Position numbers and translations under genes: made by a program. From Ailurus styani (Eukaryota > Chordata > Mammalia > Carnivora > Ailuridae): a DNA stretch of 64,000 bases. The stretch covers positions 3,480,364-3,544,363 of the forward strand of contig LNAC01000102.1 in assembly GCA_002007465.1 (NCBI GenBank), given 5' to 3'. Positions 34,445 to 45,105 of this stretch are shown one piece after another. The notes below the pieces were generated by a model. It had not been told where the DNA came from. It made no database searches and saw nothing but the letters and a program-made list of their open reading frames with translations. Each line of letters opens with the position of its first letter. The stretch's first letter is position 1.

Positions 34445-36872
34445 ACCTAATTTAAGTAAGAAGATGGTACATTGGAGGGCCCCTTATATCCTCCCCAACC
34501 CCATTCCAGGTACTCCCTATTCAGAGCTAAGCACAATCTTCTAAGTATATCATTCCCTTGCTCTTTAAAGTTTAACCACATAGGTCTTACTCTTCCCTAA
34601 GATAATATTGTTCAGTTTATATGGTTTTGAACATTACATAGAGTCATATTGTATTTTTCTTTAACTTGCTCTTTTCCTTACAACATTACATTCCTCCTGA
34701 GAGTCACTAATTTTGGTACTTAATAGCTCTAATTCTTCATTTTCCATGATTCTCTAGTACTCTAGTATATGAGTGTACCAGCATTTATTTGCTCATTTTA
34801 CTGCTTCCATTCTTTTGCCCTGAATATTCTTGGCTGTATCTCCTGAGGCAGGTGCAAAAGTCACTCAAAGCTCTCTCAAACTTTCTCACATGGAGTATGC
34901 CTTCAGAATCCACATCACTCTACACCTTCATCTTAAAAACAAGCCTGTGAAATATGGCATCTGCCTGTGGTTTAACTTACATTTTCATGATTACTAATGA
35001 GGGTGAGCACAATTTCATATGTTCACAGGCCATTCATGTTTCCTCTTTTGTGAAAATGTTAATGCATGTCTTTGACCCACTTTTCTTTTGGGTTATCTTT
35101 TTATCATAGAATCTGTTGAGCTGAATTATAATCCTTTATTGGTTTTGTGTGCTGCAAATATTTTCTTCCCTCTGTATAATATGTTTCTCCTTATTTTAAA
35201 GCATTTGTTGGTGAACAGAGGCTCTTAATTTTAATTTAGTGAAATTCACCTTTTATTTCCTTCATGATATATGCTTGTTTTGGCCTGTATAAGTAATTTT
35301 TCACTACTCTGGAAGTTATATTCTATCATGTTGTCTTGCAAAGGTTTTAGAGTTTTGGCTTTTACATAGAAGTCTTTAAACTTTTGTATGGTTTCTGATT
35401 GTTTCAACATCATTTTTAAGTCCTTTATTCCCCTAACTTAGCTGTTGTGCCTGCTTTGACCAAAATTAAGTTTATATATTAAGTTTCCATAATATATATG
35501 CATCTTTTTTGAGGGCATTGCAGTCAAACACATTGGTCTTTTTATCTAGTGCTACACCAGTACCACATTCTCTAATTTATTATGAGTTTTCTTTTATCAG
35601 GTAATACATGTATTCCCACACTATACTTTTTCAAGGATGTTTTGGCCCTTTGGAGACTTTTTCATTTCTACAGACATGGATCAGCTTATCAAATTCCACC
35701 AGAGCACCTGTGGGAATTTTTGTTGGGATTGCATTAAGTCTATAGATCAATTTATATTAGCACCATAGATTCATCTATAGATCAACTGACCTTTTGAAAT
35801 TGAGTCTCCCTACCTTATTTACTTAGATTTGGGATCTAGTATATGTCTACTAGTAGAGTTTTACGATTTTTTCCATAAAGTTCTTGCTCATATTGTGTTA
35901 GGTTTATTCCAAAGTACTTGTATACATACAAATAGAATAATTTTCCTTATACTTGAAATCAATCTGTTAGTTACAAAAACTTCATTTTTTTGTTCTCTGT
36001 CTTTATTTTGCCTTGCTCTTGATAAATGCTTCCACTGTGTACCAAATTTCCGTTTAACAACTGCACTGTTTTCTCTCAGCTTATTGAAATCATTACCTAC
36101 TTCTACTTCAATTACTGTGAAAAGCCAATGCCAATCTAGTTGTTCCTTGAAGGTAATTATTTTGGGTTTTTTCCTGGCTGCTCCTAAAAACATTTTTGTT
36201 ACATTTTTTATGTTCTATAATTTTACAATATGTTTATTTACTTTGCTTGGAATTTGAGAGCTGCCTGAGTTTGTGGTCTCGTGTCTTTAACCCACTTCAG
36301 GAAACTCCTGGTTATTAGCTCTTGGGGTTTTCCTCTGCCCTAGTTGACCTCCCTTTTCACCTACATTATTAAATATATTTAGACATTTTCATTCTATATT
36401 CCATGAGTCTTAATTTCTCTTTTAAACTCTCCATCTATTTGCCTTTCCTTGCCCATTTTAAATTTCTTCAAATGTGTCTTTTATGAATTTCCTCTTCATC
36501 ATCATCTAATCTTTTCTCAAAACTATCCCACTGAATTTTTAATGTCAACTAATTTTTATTTCTAGGAATTCTGTTATGTTTCTTTAAAATCTGTTTGGTC
36601 ATTTTTAATATCTCTTGTTTTTTCATTTACCTCTTCTATTACTTCACTTATATCTTTTACTATATTAAATATTCTATTTTATATATTGTGTGTCTGATAA
36701 TGCCAACACAAAAAGTTTTTGAAGGTTTCATTCTGATTTATGTTGTTTCTACTAATTTTCTCTGATAGCATCCTGTCAGGTCTTTTGTGATTTTTGACTG
36801 ACCACTTCTATTTCTCAAAACTTCTTCAGTGGGGAGTTTTTTAGGCCTATGGTGAAGTTTTTTAGGCCTATG
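34445..36872 (-). mobile_element. Long antisense L1M remnant (3' UTR and ORF2 3' region)
   Basis: About 2.4 kb that reads as the reverse complement of an old mammalian L1. 34450-35100 is 3' UTR-like ('gagcacaatttcatatgttc', 'catgtctttgacccacttttctttt'). 35100-35900 is ORF2-end-like ('gttttggccctttggagac', 'gttgggattgcattaagtctatagatcaa'). 36300-36780 is a further L1-like segment ('ttatttctaggaattctgttatg'). The 142-codon sense frame at 35829-36257 and the antisense 101-codon frame lie inside and are chance. The right part contains a rearrangement (35901/36873). Confidence 0.75.
35901..35960 (+). repeat. Inverted duplication, left arm (60 bp)
   Basis: This 60-bp segment reappears in reverse complement at 36873-36932 with 59 of 60 bases matching. 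The only difference is one base near the outer end. The arms are 912 bases apart. The similarity is far higher than the age of the surrounding L1 remnant would allow for independent copies. Confidence 0.9.
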
Positions 36873-36874
36873 GA
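36833..36874 (+). repeat. 21-bp tandem duplication
   Basis: Two adjacent 21-base units, both ending 'agttttttaggcctatgg' plus one base, with very few differences. They directly abut the right arm of the inverted duplication. Confidence 0.85.
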
Positions 36875-36932
36875 TTTCAAGTATAAGGAAAATTATTCTA
36901 TTTGTATGTATACAAGTACTTTGCAATAAACC
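36873..36932 (-). repeat. Inverted duplication, right arm (60 bp)
   Basis: Reverse complement of 35901-35960 (59/60). It sits at the end of the antisense L1 remnant. Upstream is the 21-bp tandem; downstream is a short SINE-like T-run/GA segment. Together these look like one complex local rearrangement. Confidence 0.9.
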
Positions 36933-36943
36933 TCCAGATGTCA

Positions 36944-36978
36944 GATTTTTTTTTAATTTGACAGAGAGAGAGAGACCA
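36944..36978 (-). repeat. Short CAN-SINE-tail-like fragment
   Basis: A T-run followed by 'aatttgacagagagagagagaccac' matches the tail junction of the SINE at 37775 almost base for base, then stops abruptly without the rest of a SINE. It may be a patch copied from that SINE. Confidence 0.65.
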
Positions 36979-37509
36979 CCAGATATACATCTGCTTCTTC
37001 CAAGCACTTCAGGACACCCCTGAGAATTGCATTAAACGGGTTAACCTAGTGATTTATTGTTCTCAACCATTAAGTAGTGTGAATGCCACCTACAAATCTA
37101 TTTGGAGCTGTCTTTTAACTATGAATTCTCAGGAAGATTCCTTTCCCTCCAGTTACTACCAAGGCTTAAATCCAAGAATTATCCTTTTGTTCTCTTAGGA
37201 TGGATGGAAGCAGCATGTTTACTTAACCTTACGCTGAAGGTATATGCTTTTAGTATTCCTGTTTTATATAGAGGAGGTACTTCGACTACTCACAGCAGTC
37301 CCTAGTCTTTGCCTTGTGTCACCGCTGTACCCTGCAAGACTGAAAACAAGGTCTAACTCACTGGGTTTGGCAAGTAACTGCAAAGTAAAATTTGGTTTCC
37401 ATGCTCCATTTGCCTTCTAGTTTCAATGCTCCACTTACCTTTCTAATTTCCTGCTTTCATTTAGCTTTGGACACTGAATATTCTTCACTTACTAACTTGC
37501 CAACTTAGC
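36979..37509. other. Unannotated stretch
   Basis: No recognised gene or repeat. Confidence 0.5.
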
Positions 37510-37690
37510 TCATTTTAAAAGACTATTTCCTATATTTTTCAAAGCATTTTTTTGTTGTTGTTGTTGTTGTTTTACTTTTTTTAAGTGGAGTATTTTTTTT
37601 TTTAATTTGACAGAGAGAGAGAGACCAAAAGTAGGCAGAGTGGCAGGCAGAGGGAGAGGGGGAAGCAATCTCCCCACTGAGCAGATAGCC
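37510..37690. repeat. Duplicated segment, copy 1, ending at an N (probable assembly artefact)
   Basis: Contains a GTT repeat, T-run and the first ~95 bases of an antisense CAN-SINE (37595-37690), then stops at the single N (37691). The same sequence restarts at 37693. Differences are mainly repeat-length differences (GTT units, T-run) and one base (accaaaag / accacaag). Confidence 0.85.
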
Positions 37691-37692
37691 NT

Positions 37693-37868
37693 TCATTTTA
37701 AAAGACTATTTCCTATATTTTTCAAAGCATTTTTTTGTTGTTGTTGTTGTTTTACTTTTTTTAAGTGGAGTATTTTTTTTTAATTTGACAGAGAGAGAGA
37801 GACCACAAGTAGGCAGAGTGGCAGGCAGAGGGAGAGGGGGAAGCAATCTCCCCACTGAGCAGATAGCC
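37693..37868. repeat. Duplicated segment, copy 2
   Basis: Near-identical restart of 37510-37690 immediately after the N. It continues into the complete SINE, so copy 2 is the one with genuine right-hand context. Confidence 0.85.
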
Positions 37869-37952
37869 TGATGCAAGGCTTGATCCCAGGACCCTGAGAT
37901 CACAACCTGAGCCAAAGGCAGAGGCTTAACCCACTGAGCCACCCAGGCACCC
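37775..37952 (-). mobile_element. CAN-SINE, antisense, with short TSD
   Basis: T-run, 'aatttgacagagagagagag', 'accacaagtaggcagagtgg', and head ending 'gagccacccaggcaccc'. Candidate 9-bp target duplication tggagtatt at 37766-37774 and 37953-37961. A partial second image of this SINE precedes the N at 37691. Confidence 0.92.
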
Positions 37953-38301
37953 TGGAGTATTGATCTAGGATACCCAACTCTCAATGCTGTTATATATATT
38001 CACACATACTTTCACACAAATACACCAAACCTACTAAATATGCTACATGTAAAAGCTACATAACCAACCATGAAATTTTCTAGGCAGGAAGCGTGGCAGG
38101 CAGAAGGCACAGTGACAAGGATAAGAATGAGAAAAAGAAAGTAAAACTAATGCACAACAGATTTGCACTTTATTCAGGGATAGGATTTCACATTCAGTCT
38201 ATAAATCACACAAATGCGAAATACATTGATCACTGTTTCTTTGGTCAACTTTCACTCACTCGTTGACTTGCTCCTTGATTGAAATCGTGAGCTGTCTGCA
38301 T

Positions 38302-38328
38302 ACACACACACACAAACACACACACACA
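38302..38328 (+). repeat. (CA)n microsatellite, interrupted
   Basis: 'acacacacacacaaacacac' type run with one AAAC interruption. A shorter CA run lies at about 38809-38825. Confidence 0.9.
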
Positions 38329-39124
38329 GGGGCACATTTGAATTTTTTAAATTTAAAGAACATAAGAACACATAAGAAATGTGTCCTTTAAATTTTAATA
38401 TTTATGTTATAAAGTTTATAGAGTCAAAAATTTACTAAATATGTTGTTTCCTCATATTTTCTCTATTATTCATATCTCAATTTAATATGAAAAAGTAGCT
38501 ATGCTAGACTAGTATACTGACAATAATCCTTTGATTTCCACCACAATCAATGATAGGATTGTACCTGAGAGAAACATAAAAGACCTCTTAAAAAGCTAAG
38601 TAGAAATTCTTCATAAGTGATGAAAATTTTTGGTAAAAGAACCACACTAATTTCTGTTGTTTTCCGTGAAGCACAATAGTCTGGTGGCAATAACATAATT
38701 ATTTAAAACATTATTGATGACTTTAGATTTAACTGATAGGAAAGGGAAAATATAAACCAATTTCAGCCTGATTAATTCAAAACTGACTTATTTAGAATTC
38801 ATAATACAAACACACACACACACACTAACACTTCTTAGAACTCTTAGAAACCAAACAGCTGGAATTTCAATAAACAGAATTATTTTCCTATGCTTTTCTT
38901 GAAGGAAAAGAGACAAAGGAATAGAAATCATATAGGAGGAATTTAACTTGGGGGAAACCTGCAACCCCATTTTTTGGTGTCATCTGTAACTATAATATGT
39001 CACAATATAGATTCACTTTCAAAAAAAGCATTTTGAAGACCTAGAAGTTTCCTCATTTCTAAGATTGTGGTATATCGAGCTTCTAAGGCACAAGGCTTAG
39101 TAAAAGGACTACAGGCTGTGTAGA
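38329..39124. other. Unannotated AT-rich stretch
   Basis: No gene or named repeat besides the short CA run near 38809-38825. Confidence 0.5.
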
Positions 39125-39260
39125 CAAACTATGGAGCTAGTAGTAGTAACTGAAGCTTAGCATGCTTAAATAATAAGGTAGGTGGCAGAGCTGGGCCTCA
39201 ACACTGATTTCCTTGCCTAAAAGTCAGTAACTTTTTAGCTACTTTACAACTCCCTCTAAT
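39125..39260 (-). repeat. MIR fragment, antisense
   Basis: 'aataaggtaggtggcagagctgggcctcaacactgatttccttgcc' is the reverse tRNA-derived part of MIR. Confidence 0.65.
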
Positions 39261-39915
39261 GTATATGCAGAAAAACAATGAACCCAATTTTTGCTAATTT
39301 CCTCTGAACTATTATCCAGTGATAAGAAAGTATAATCAGATTCAGAAAAGTTTTTATGAGTATACAAAGGAACTGGAGTGCTCTTTCCCTTTTACAATGC
39401 TAAAAGTTCAAAAGCTGTATTTTCATGATTTCACACTTAAACTCAATTGAAGAATCCCTCTCTCTTTTGACCACCTGCTATAGACTTACTTCACTGTTAA
39501 TTCCTTCCTTTTATTCATTAGTGCTTTGAATACAATTGAGCAAGAAGAGAACAATGCCTTGAGAGGTCTGATGCTTCCTACCTCACTCTGAATTTAGTAA
39601 AATTAACTATTTTCTTGTCTTTTTCGAAGTATATCTGCATCATATCTGAAAGATTTTAGAAAAGAAAGTAACACAGAAGCATGATTTAAAAAACAACTGA
39701 TTGACTTACTGGAAGTGCCTCGAGATTCTCATTCAGATTTCTGACTTCATTTTTGATGATGGATGAGACTTGACAACCCCATCTAGGTGTTTTCTTGCAT
39801 TGCTGATCAAAATGAGAAAGTAGAGAAACAGGGAAAGGTTTATTAAAGCAGTAAAATCCTACTTAAAATATTTATTTCAAAGAAACTTATCGCATTAGCA
39901 TCTAGGTGTCCATAC
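39261..39915. other. Unannotated stretch
   Basis: No recognised feature. Confidence 0.5.
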
Positions 39916-39930
39916 TGATGTCAGAATTAA

Positions 39931-40142
39931 TTTTTTTTTTTTTTTATAGATTTTTTTATTTTTTTATTTATTTCACAGAGGGAGAGAGATTACAAGTAGG
40001 CAGAGAGGCAGGCAGGGAGAGAGAGGGGGAAGCAGGCTCCCCGCTGAGCAGGGAGCCCGATGCGGGCCTCGATCCCAGGACCCTGGGATCATGACCTGAG
40101 CCGAAAGCAGAGGCATTAACCCACTGAGCCACCCAGGTGCCC
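39931..40142 (-). mobile_element. Young CAN-SINE, mustelid-type, antisense, with TSD
   Basis: Long T-run, 'ttatttatttcacagaggg', 'gagattacaagtaggcagag', 'gatgcgggcctcgatcccagg', head ending 'gagccacccaggtgccc'. Perfect 15-bp target duplication tgatgtcagaattaa at 39916-39930 and 40143-40157. CpGs retained in the body suggest a recent insertion. Confidence 0.96.
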
Positions 40143-40365
40143 TGATGTCAGAATTAAAAAGAAGGTGAGTGCTTCTCTCTTAGGGAAGCATATCAGGTTT
40201 AAGAGATCATTTTAAAGGAGGAGTAAATGCCTATATTTTAGAAAATACTTCTCAGACCTTTTCTGAGTGGGTAAGAAGACAGTATGAGGAAATATTCAAA
40301 GCTCAGATCTACATACTATGTTTAGTCATTTCATTCAAGTAAGAAAAACCTACAGCATCTATTAA

Positions 40366-41021
40366 GTGTCTGGTGGTAATGATAAAAACGGTCACATCCC
40401 ATCAAGAGCACGCAGTGAAGGTGCACACGCACGTTGTGTCTTTCCACAATGTCAGCTTTACTCAGTCGTAAAGCAAAGTTAAATCACAATTCTAAAGCAG
40501 GTTCAGGATTCCAAACTCAATGATAATCCACCATGTGATTAAACTTGGCTTCTTACACAGCACATGGAGCAGGACAGAAGACAAGCCACACAAAAGCACG
40601 ATAACAGAAGGGTGCAGGAGGCGAACGAACCAAACGCCAAGTCAGTCTGTGGGCGCACAATTGAGATAAGGCCTCCGTCTTGTCCTTACTGCTTCTGATG
40701 GTCAAGCAGGGAAGGCTCTCAGGTTCTGTTCGGAGATCTGTCAGGCAGAGCCTTTGGTGGCAGTTGCCTTTTTTAAGTGATCAGACATAGAAGGGTCAGG
40801 TCTGAAGAGTCTGAGAGTTTGCTGCCAAAATCCTTCCCTTTTTAAAGGGATTTAATCAGTTTTGGGTCTCTGCAGACCTCCTCTGGTTCTGCTTGTTATC
40901 AGTTCTGGGGAGTCAGCTGACGTTGGTCCCAGTGTCTCCTAGCTGCAGTACCTTAACTGCTTGCATCATTGCTTGACACAGGCTCCTGCTTGACGTGACA
41001 GACTCCATTTTGCTCTCTACA
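40366..41021 (-). repeat. CpG-rich LTR-like block, antisense (young ERV LTR candidate)
   Basis: About 650 bases with at least a dozen CpGs, unlike the CpG-poor surroundings. On the minus strand it starts 'tgtagagagcaaaatggagtctgtc'. It carries 'gatgcaagcagttaag' and a 'ttttaaaaaggg' A/T box. Its far end has 'gtaagaagccaagtttaatc' and 'gactgagtaaagctgac', which resembles an R/U5 polyadenylation region. It appears to interrupt MIR-like sequence that resumes at 41030. No internal viral region and no clear target duplication. Confidence 0.5.
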
Positions 41022-41029
41022 CATACAGA

Positions 41030-41215
41030 ATTTCATTTAATTATCACTGTAATCTTATGTAGTAGGAATTATAATAAGTATCTCAACAGATTTGAAAACA
41101 TAAGGCAAAAAGTTAAGTGGATTGCTCAAGATCATAGCTAACCAGTGGAGGAACACAAGTTCTTCTAACCATAAGTCCATGTTCTCTTTCTCAATGAAGC
41201 ACAATGCTTGAAGGT
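41030..41215 (-). repeat. MIR remnant, antisense
   Basis: 'tttcatttaattatcactgtaatcttatgtagtagg', 'taaggcaaaaagttaagtggattgctcaagatcatagctaacc' follow reverse MIR. Confidence 0.65.
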
Positions 41216-41267
41216 CTTGATGAGTTTCCTTTGTTGGTGTTGCTCAACCTTGGCCTACAAAATAAGA

Positions 41268-41475
41268 GGCAGAATGACATAGAGGGGAAAAGTTGAATAG
41301 TTCCAGACAGAGCTACATTTTGTAAGCTGACTTTAACAATCCTGTGCCACAACAATTACTGAATCTCTGTAAACCATCAATTTCTCATCTATTTTTAAAA
41401 AGATAGTAACACCTATTCTATAAGGCCATTGTGAGGATTAGACTTACATAGTTATGGTTAAATTAGCAGGCACAA
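41268..41475 (+). repeat. MIR remnant, sense
   Basis: 'gagctacattttgtaagctgac', 'aatttctcatctatttttaaaaagatagtaacacc' and 'ggccattgtgaggattagacttacatag' follow sense MIR. It lies head to head with the preceding antisense MIR. Confidence 0.7.
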
Positions 41476-41635
41476 CAGAAAAAGAAAAAGATATATTCTG
41501 TGATTTAGAGTTTCTATTAAGTCTTCAGAAAAACCAACACTGAAATTTTTATTTTTCTGACCCTCCCCACTAAAACTATGTGTTCTGCACAAAAGATTAA
41601 TAGCCATGTTTCAGTCTTGAAAAGGAAAAAAACCT

Positions 41636-41657
41636 TTATTATTATTATTATTATTAT
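41636..41657 (+). repeat. (ATT)n microsatellite
   Basis: Seven uninterrupted ATT units, at the left edge of a possible LTR-like block. Confidence 0.9.
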
Positions 41658-42330
41658 AGAAACATAATAAAAACAGGAGAAGAAAGGAATCTACACACAG
41701 ATGAAGGTAATAGTAGACAATAAGTGAGAATAAGGCAAAGTTACATCAAATCGGGTACTTAGAACATCCAACCTCATCAGCCAGGGAACCCAGTAGAAAC
41801 AGCCAGGCTGGAGTGTCTACAGAGAAGCCTGGGTGGAGGGTCTTCCCTCTGGTGAGACTTCTAACTGACCATCACTATAAGGGCCATTATTATAGGGCAA
41901 ATCACAGGGTTTGAAATGAAACATTTGTTCACCTACACACAGTTTGGAGCGAGGTGCATTTCCACGTTATCATGTTTCTGTATTTTCAAGGAATCTGGGC
42001 TATGTGTATCTGCCTCCCTTCCCGGATTCCATTCTGGGGAGCCAGCCGAGCCTGGAGCAGGAGGGGATGTGAGATAAGATTTGCAGCTCCTGGCATCCAG
42101 AACAGAAGCGCCGGTTCTGACCTGGAGGACAGATAATATATTTTAAACATTCAGGCTCCCAAGGTTATTCACACAGCACGAGTCTCACAAACAACATTCC
42201 TTAGCCTGTCTGTGTATATGCACGCCCCGGTGGTCAGTTATGCGGGACAAATCACAAAAACATTCATCTATACAGAACAATATGTCATCCCATTTTCTCG
42301 AAATGATATTGTGTATACATTAATATTGGC
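41658..42330 (-). repeat. GC/CpG-richer block, possible ERV LTR, antisense
   Basis: The block is visibly richer in GC and CpG than its flanks ('agaagcgccggttctg', 'gcacgccccggtgg'). On the minus strand it runs into 'ataataataaaggt', an AATAAA-type signal at its end. This fits an LTR but I recognise no family, so it could be another kind of sequence. The 60-codon frame at 41954-42136 shows no domain. Confidence 0.3.
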
Positions 42331-42429
42331 TTTTGTAAGGATTTGAAATGCATGAGAACAGAAGTAAAGAAGGGAGGATCTTATAACAAGTCAATAGTGA
42401 TGTGAAGGAAAACCAGAGCCAGAGGGAAG

Positions 42430-42860
42430 TTAAAATGGTGAAAGCAGATTTTATGCAGGAACTATTACAATAGAGTTGCAATAGAGGAGAAGAGACCTCA
42501 GTATATAATCTGACTTAATTCCAACACAGCATGGACAAGTAGGGATTTACAGACAAGGGCGGTGGGGGGGCGGTTCAGGGGGTGGAAAATTATTAGGAGG
42601 AAACATCACAGGTCATGAATTTTGGCTAAACTGACTTAGGATTCTTGCTACAGGCAGGCCACTGGGGGATCAGATACCAAGGGTTGGAGAAGAGGAATCT
42701 GATCAGTATCAAGAGTGATCACAGACAGAGGGTGGAGACTAATGCTAAATTGAGTTGCTAAATTTGGTAATACTGGGTGATGCCAAGGTGAACAAGTCCA
42801 AAGGTCAAGGCCTGGTCGAAAAGAGGATATAGAGGAGCCTGACTGAAGTTTTTTTAAGGA
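42430..42860 (-). repeat. LTR-like block, antisense
   Basis: 'gcagattttatgcaggaactattacaatagag' at the left looks like a reversed polyadenylation region. The body ('ggggatcagataccaagggttgg', 'gaatctgatcagtatcaagagtgatcacagacagagggtgg') has the look of a multi-copy carnivoran ERV LTR. Family not assigned. Confidence 0.45.
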
Positions 42861-42904
42861 GCATGTCTTGTCAGTGGGCTAGAATTTCATTTGTGGGCTG
42901 TTTT

Positions 42905-43765
42905 TAAATTAAAAATCTGATTATTTTAATACATAGAGGACTATTCAGCGATTCTATCTCTTCCTATAATCAGTTTTGGTAAGCTGTATTTTTCTAATTT
43001 ATCCATTTCACCAAAATGTTCAAGTACATGACATCAAGTTGTTCACAGTATCTATCTTACCATTTTAATGTCTGCAGGATCTGTTTATATTCCTGATACT
43101 GGTTATTTGTGCATTCCTTATTTTTTCTGATCAGTCTCACCAGAAGTTTATTGATTATAATTGGTGCTCTTTACTCTCTATATGCTTTCTGTTTCCACAA
43201 TTTCTGCTCCCAAATCTGATTTCCTTCTTTCTATTCTCTTTGGGTTTGATATTCTTTTCTAATTTCTTGGCATCCAGGCTGTGCTCATTGATTTCTGCTT
43301 TGCTTTTCTTTTTTTTTCATTTCTATCATATGCTTGTAAGGCTATAAACTTCCCTCTAAATACAACTTCACTTTTGATATATAGTATTTTCACTATTATT
43401 CACTATTGTTCAGTTCAAAGTATTTTCTAATTCCCATCGTATTTTTTATAATTTGATCCATGGGTTATTTGTACATGCTTCTCTTCATTTCACAACATAT
43501 AATGATATGCTAGTTATCTTTTTTCTACTGACTTCTAATTGCATTATGGTAAAATACTATACTCTCCATGCCTTCTATCCTTTCAATACTACTGAGAGTT
43601 GCTTTACTGTCCAACTATGATCAATTTTTATAAATGTCCCATATGTATGTCAGAGGAATGTATATTCTACAGTTTGAGACAAGCAGTTATTTTTAAAAGC
43701 AGTAATATTCATTAGGCCAAAGCTTCTAATGATATTGTTCAACTCTTGTCTATCCAGTCACTGTG
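42905..43765 (-). mobile_element. L1 ORF2 remnant, antisense
   Basis: 'ttctgctttgcttttctttt', 'gtaaggctataaacttccctc', 'caaagtattttctaattccc', 'tttgatccatgggttatttgt', 'cttctaattgcattatggt' and 'tatattctacagtttgag' follow the reverse complement of L1 ORF2 between endonuclease and reverse transcriptase. Heavily mutated; no open frame. Confidence 0.75.
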
Positions 43766-44054
43766 TCCCTAGTCTGCGAGACTGCTGAAAACTCTACTGT
43801 CAGCCATGCAGCCAGAGTTGATCAAAGTTTCCCAGTCAAGAAGGGGGTGATTGAAGGAAGCAACTTTCACATCAGGCTCACTATCCAGAACCCCTATTCT
43901 CTTCCATCCTGGCTCCATAATTCTTTAATCTCTTGTTAGTACACTGATACTTTTAGTAGATTTTGTGTCTGTCCAGGTTTTCAGCTAAACTTAGTGGGGT
44001 ATTTTGTTTGAAATACTAGTCTGCCCTAACCAAAAGCACTGCCTATTTGTTTTC
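43766..44054. other. Unannotated spacer
   Basis: No recognised feature. Confidence 0.45.
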
Positions 44055-44172
44055 TTTCCTCCCCTGGAATGTGATATCTGTAAGAATAATGACTGTGTCA
44101 CTATTGCATCTCCAGTGCTGAGAAGAATGCATAGAGTAGATACACAATAAATATTTGTTGAATGAATGATTA
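44055..44172 (+). repeat. L2 3' end, sense
   Basis: 'ggaatgtgatatctgtaagaataatgactgtgtcac', 'catctccagtgctgagaag' and the terminal 'caataaatatttgttgaatgaatga' make this an unmistakable L2 terminus. Antisense frames here (43991-44234) are chance. Confidence 0.85.
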
Positions 44173-44585
44173 AATACATTCTTCCATTTCAACATTATAA
44201 ATGATTCGTCTTGAATCAGCAACTTTCCACTCATTTCCAGAAAGAAAGCCTTTCAGAGGCCCAACTTTTTGGGTGGCTACTGCATATCTTTCAGTTCTAC
44301 ATCTAGAATAATTGGGTAGTTATCCTTTCTAATCATTTCTATAAAAGCCCCAGGAGTACTAAATTCATTGACCATTATAAAATGCTTTATCATCTCCAAA
44401 ATTAAGGTTAGAAAGTGCCAAATAATATGCTTAATTAAAACAGCTTTAATTCCATGTGGGTTTAAGATTAATGTTACTCACAAAAAGTAGAAGCATTAAG
44501 GACTTCCCACGTGAGAATCATATTAACTATTGTGTTTGAAGTTGACAAGTCTTTCATTTGATACATTCTAGGAGTATGAAGACAT
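44173..44585. other. Unannotated stretch
   Basis: No recognised feature. Confidence 0.45.
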
Positions 44586-44601
44586 TTAAAATGTCTATTT
44601 A

Positions 44602-44806
44602 GGGCACCTGAGTGGCTCAGTGAGTTAAAGCTTCTGCCTTCGGCTCAGGTCATGATCTCAGGGTCCTGGGATCTAGGCCCGCATCCGGCTCCCTGCTCAG
44701 TGGGGAGCCTGCTTCCTCCTCTCTCTCTGGCTGCCTCTCTGCCTGCTTGTGATCTCTCTCTCGCTCTGTGTCAAATAAATAAATAAAATCTTTATAAAAA
44801 AATAAA
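44602..44806 (+). mobile_element. CAN-SINE, mustelid-type, with TSD at a TT/AAAA site
   Basis: Head 'gggcacctgagtggctcag', full body, 'gcctgcttgtgatctctctc', AAATAAAT tail. Perfect 16-bp target duplication ttaaaatgtctattta at 44586-44601 and 44807-44822. Its TTAAAA start fits L1 endonuclease nicking. Confidence 0.96.
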
Positions 44807-44884
44807 TTAAAATGTCTATTTATTCCCACTTATTTCCCCAAGGACTTTACAAAGATTTTTCCAAACAAGATAACTTTTACCTTC

Positions 44885-45035
44885 ACTTAAAACATAGTTC
44901 AGATATTACTATACCAGTTCATACGTGAGAAGACAAACAGAGATGGCATAAACTTATCCAAGGTCACAGAAGTCAGTCGATAATTTTCAGTTTCATAGTC
45001 CTATCTCCTGACTGGGCTCTGACCCACTATATAAA
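44885..45035 (-). repeat. MIR fragment, antisense
   Basis: 'tacgtgagaagacaaacagag', 'cataaacttatccaaggtcacagaagtcagtcg' and 'atctcctgactgggctctgaccc' follow reverse MIR. Confidence 0.7.
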
Positions 45036-45105
45036 TGGTAGAGTTTAAAATTGTTTAACAGGGGAGCATCTGAAAGCACGAATAGGAATTAAGATTCTAT
45101 CTTTG

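Noticed and set aside
35829..36257. 142-codon plus-strand frame, the longest in the window
   Set aside because: It lies inside an antisense L1 remnant and its peptide has no domain. Part of it reappears in an opposite-strand frame because of the inverted duplication.
40366..42860. Complete endogenous provirus between LTR-like blocks
   Set aside because: The blocks are not visibly a matching LTR pair, and no retroviral internal sequence or primer-binding site could be seen between them.
42905..43765. Possible intact reverse transcriptase gene in L1 sequence
   Set aside because: The L1 match is antisense and broken by frequent stops and indels; no open frame remains.
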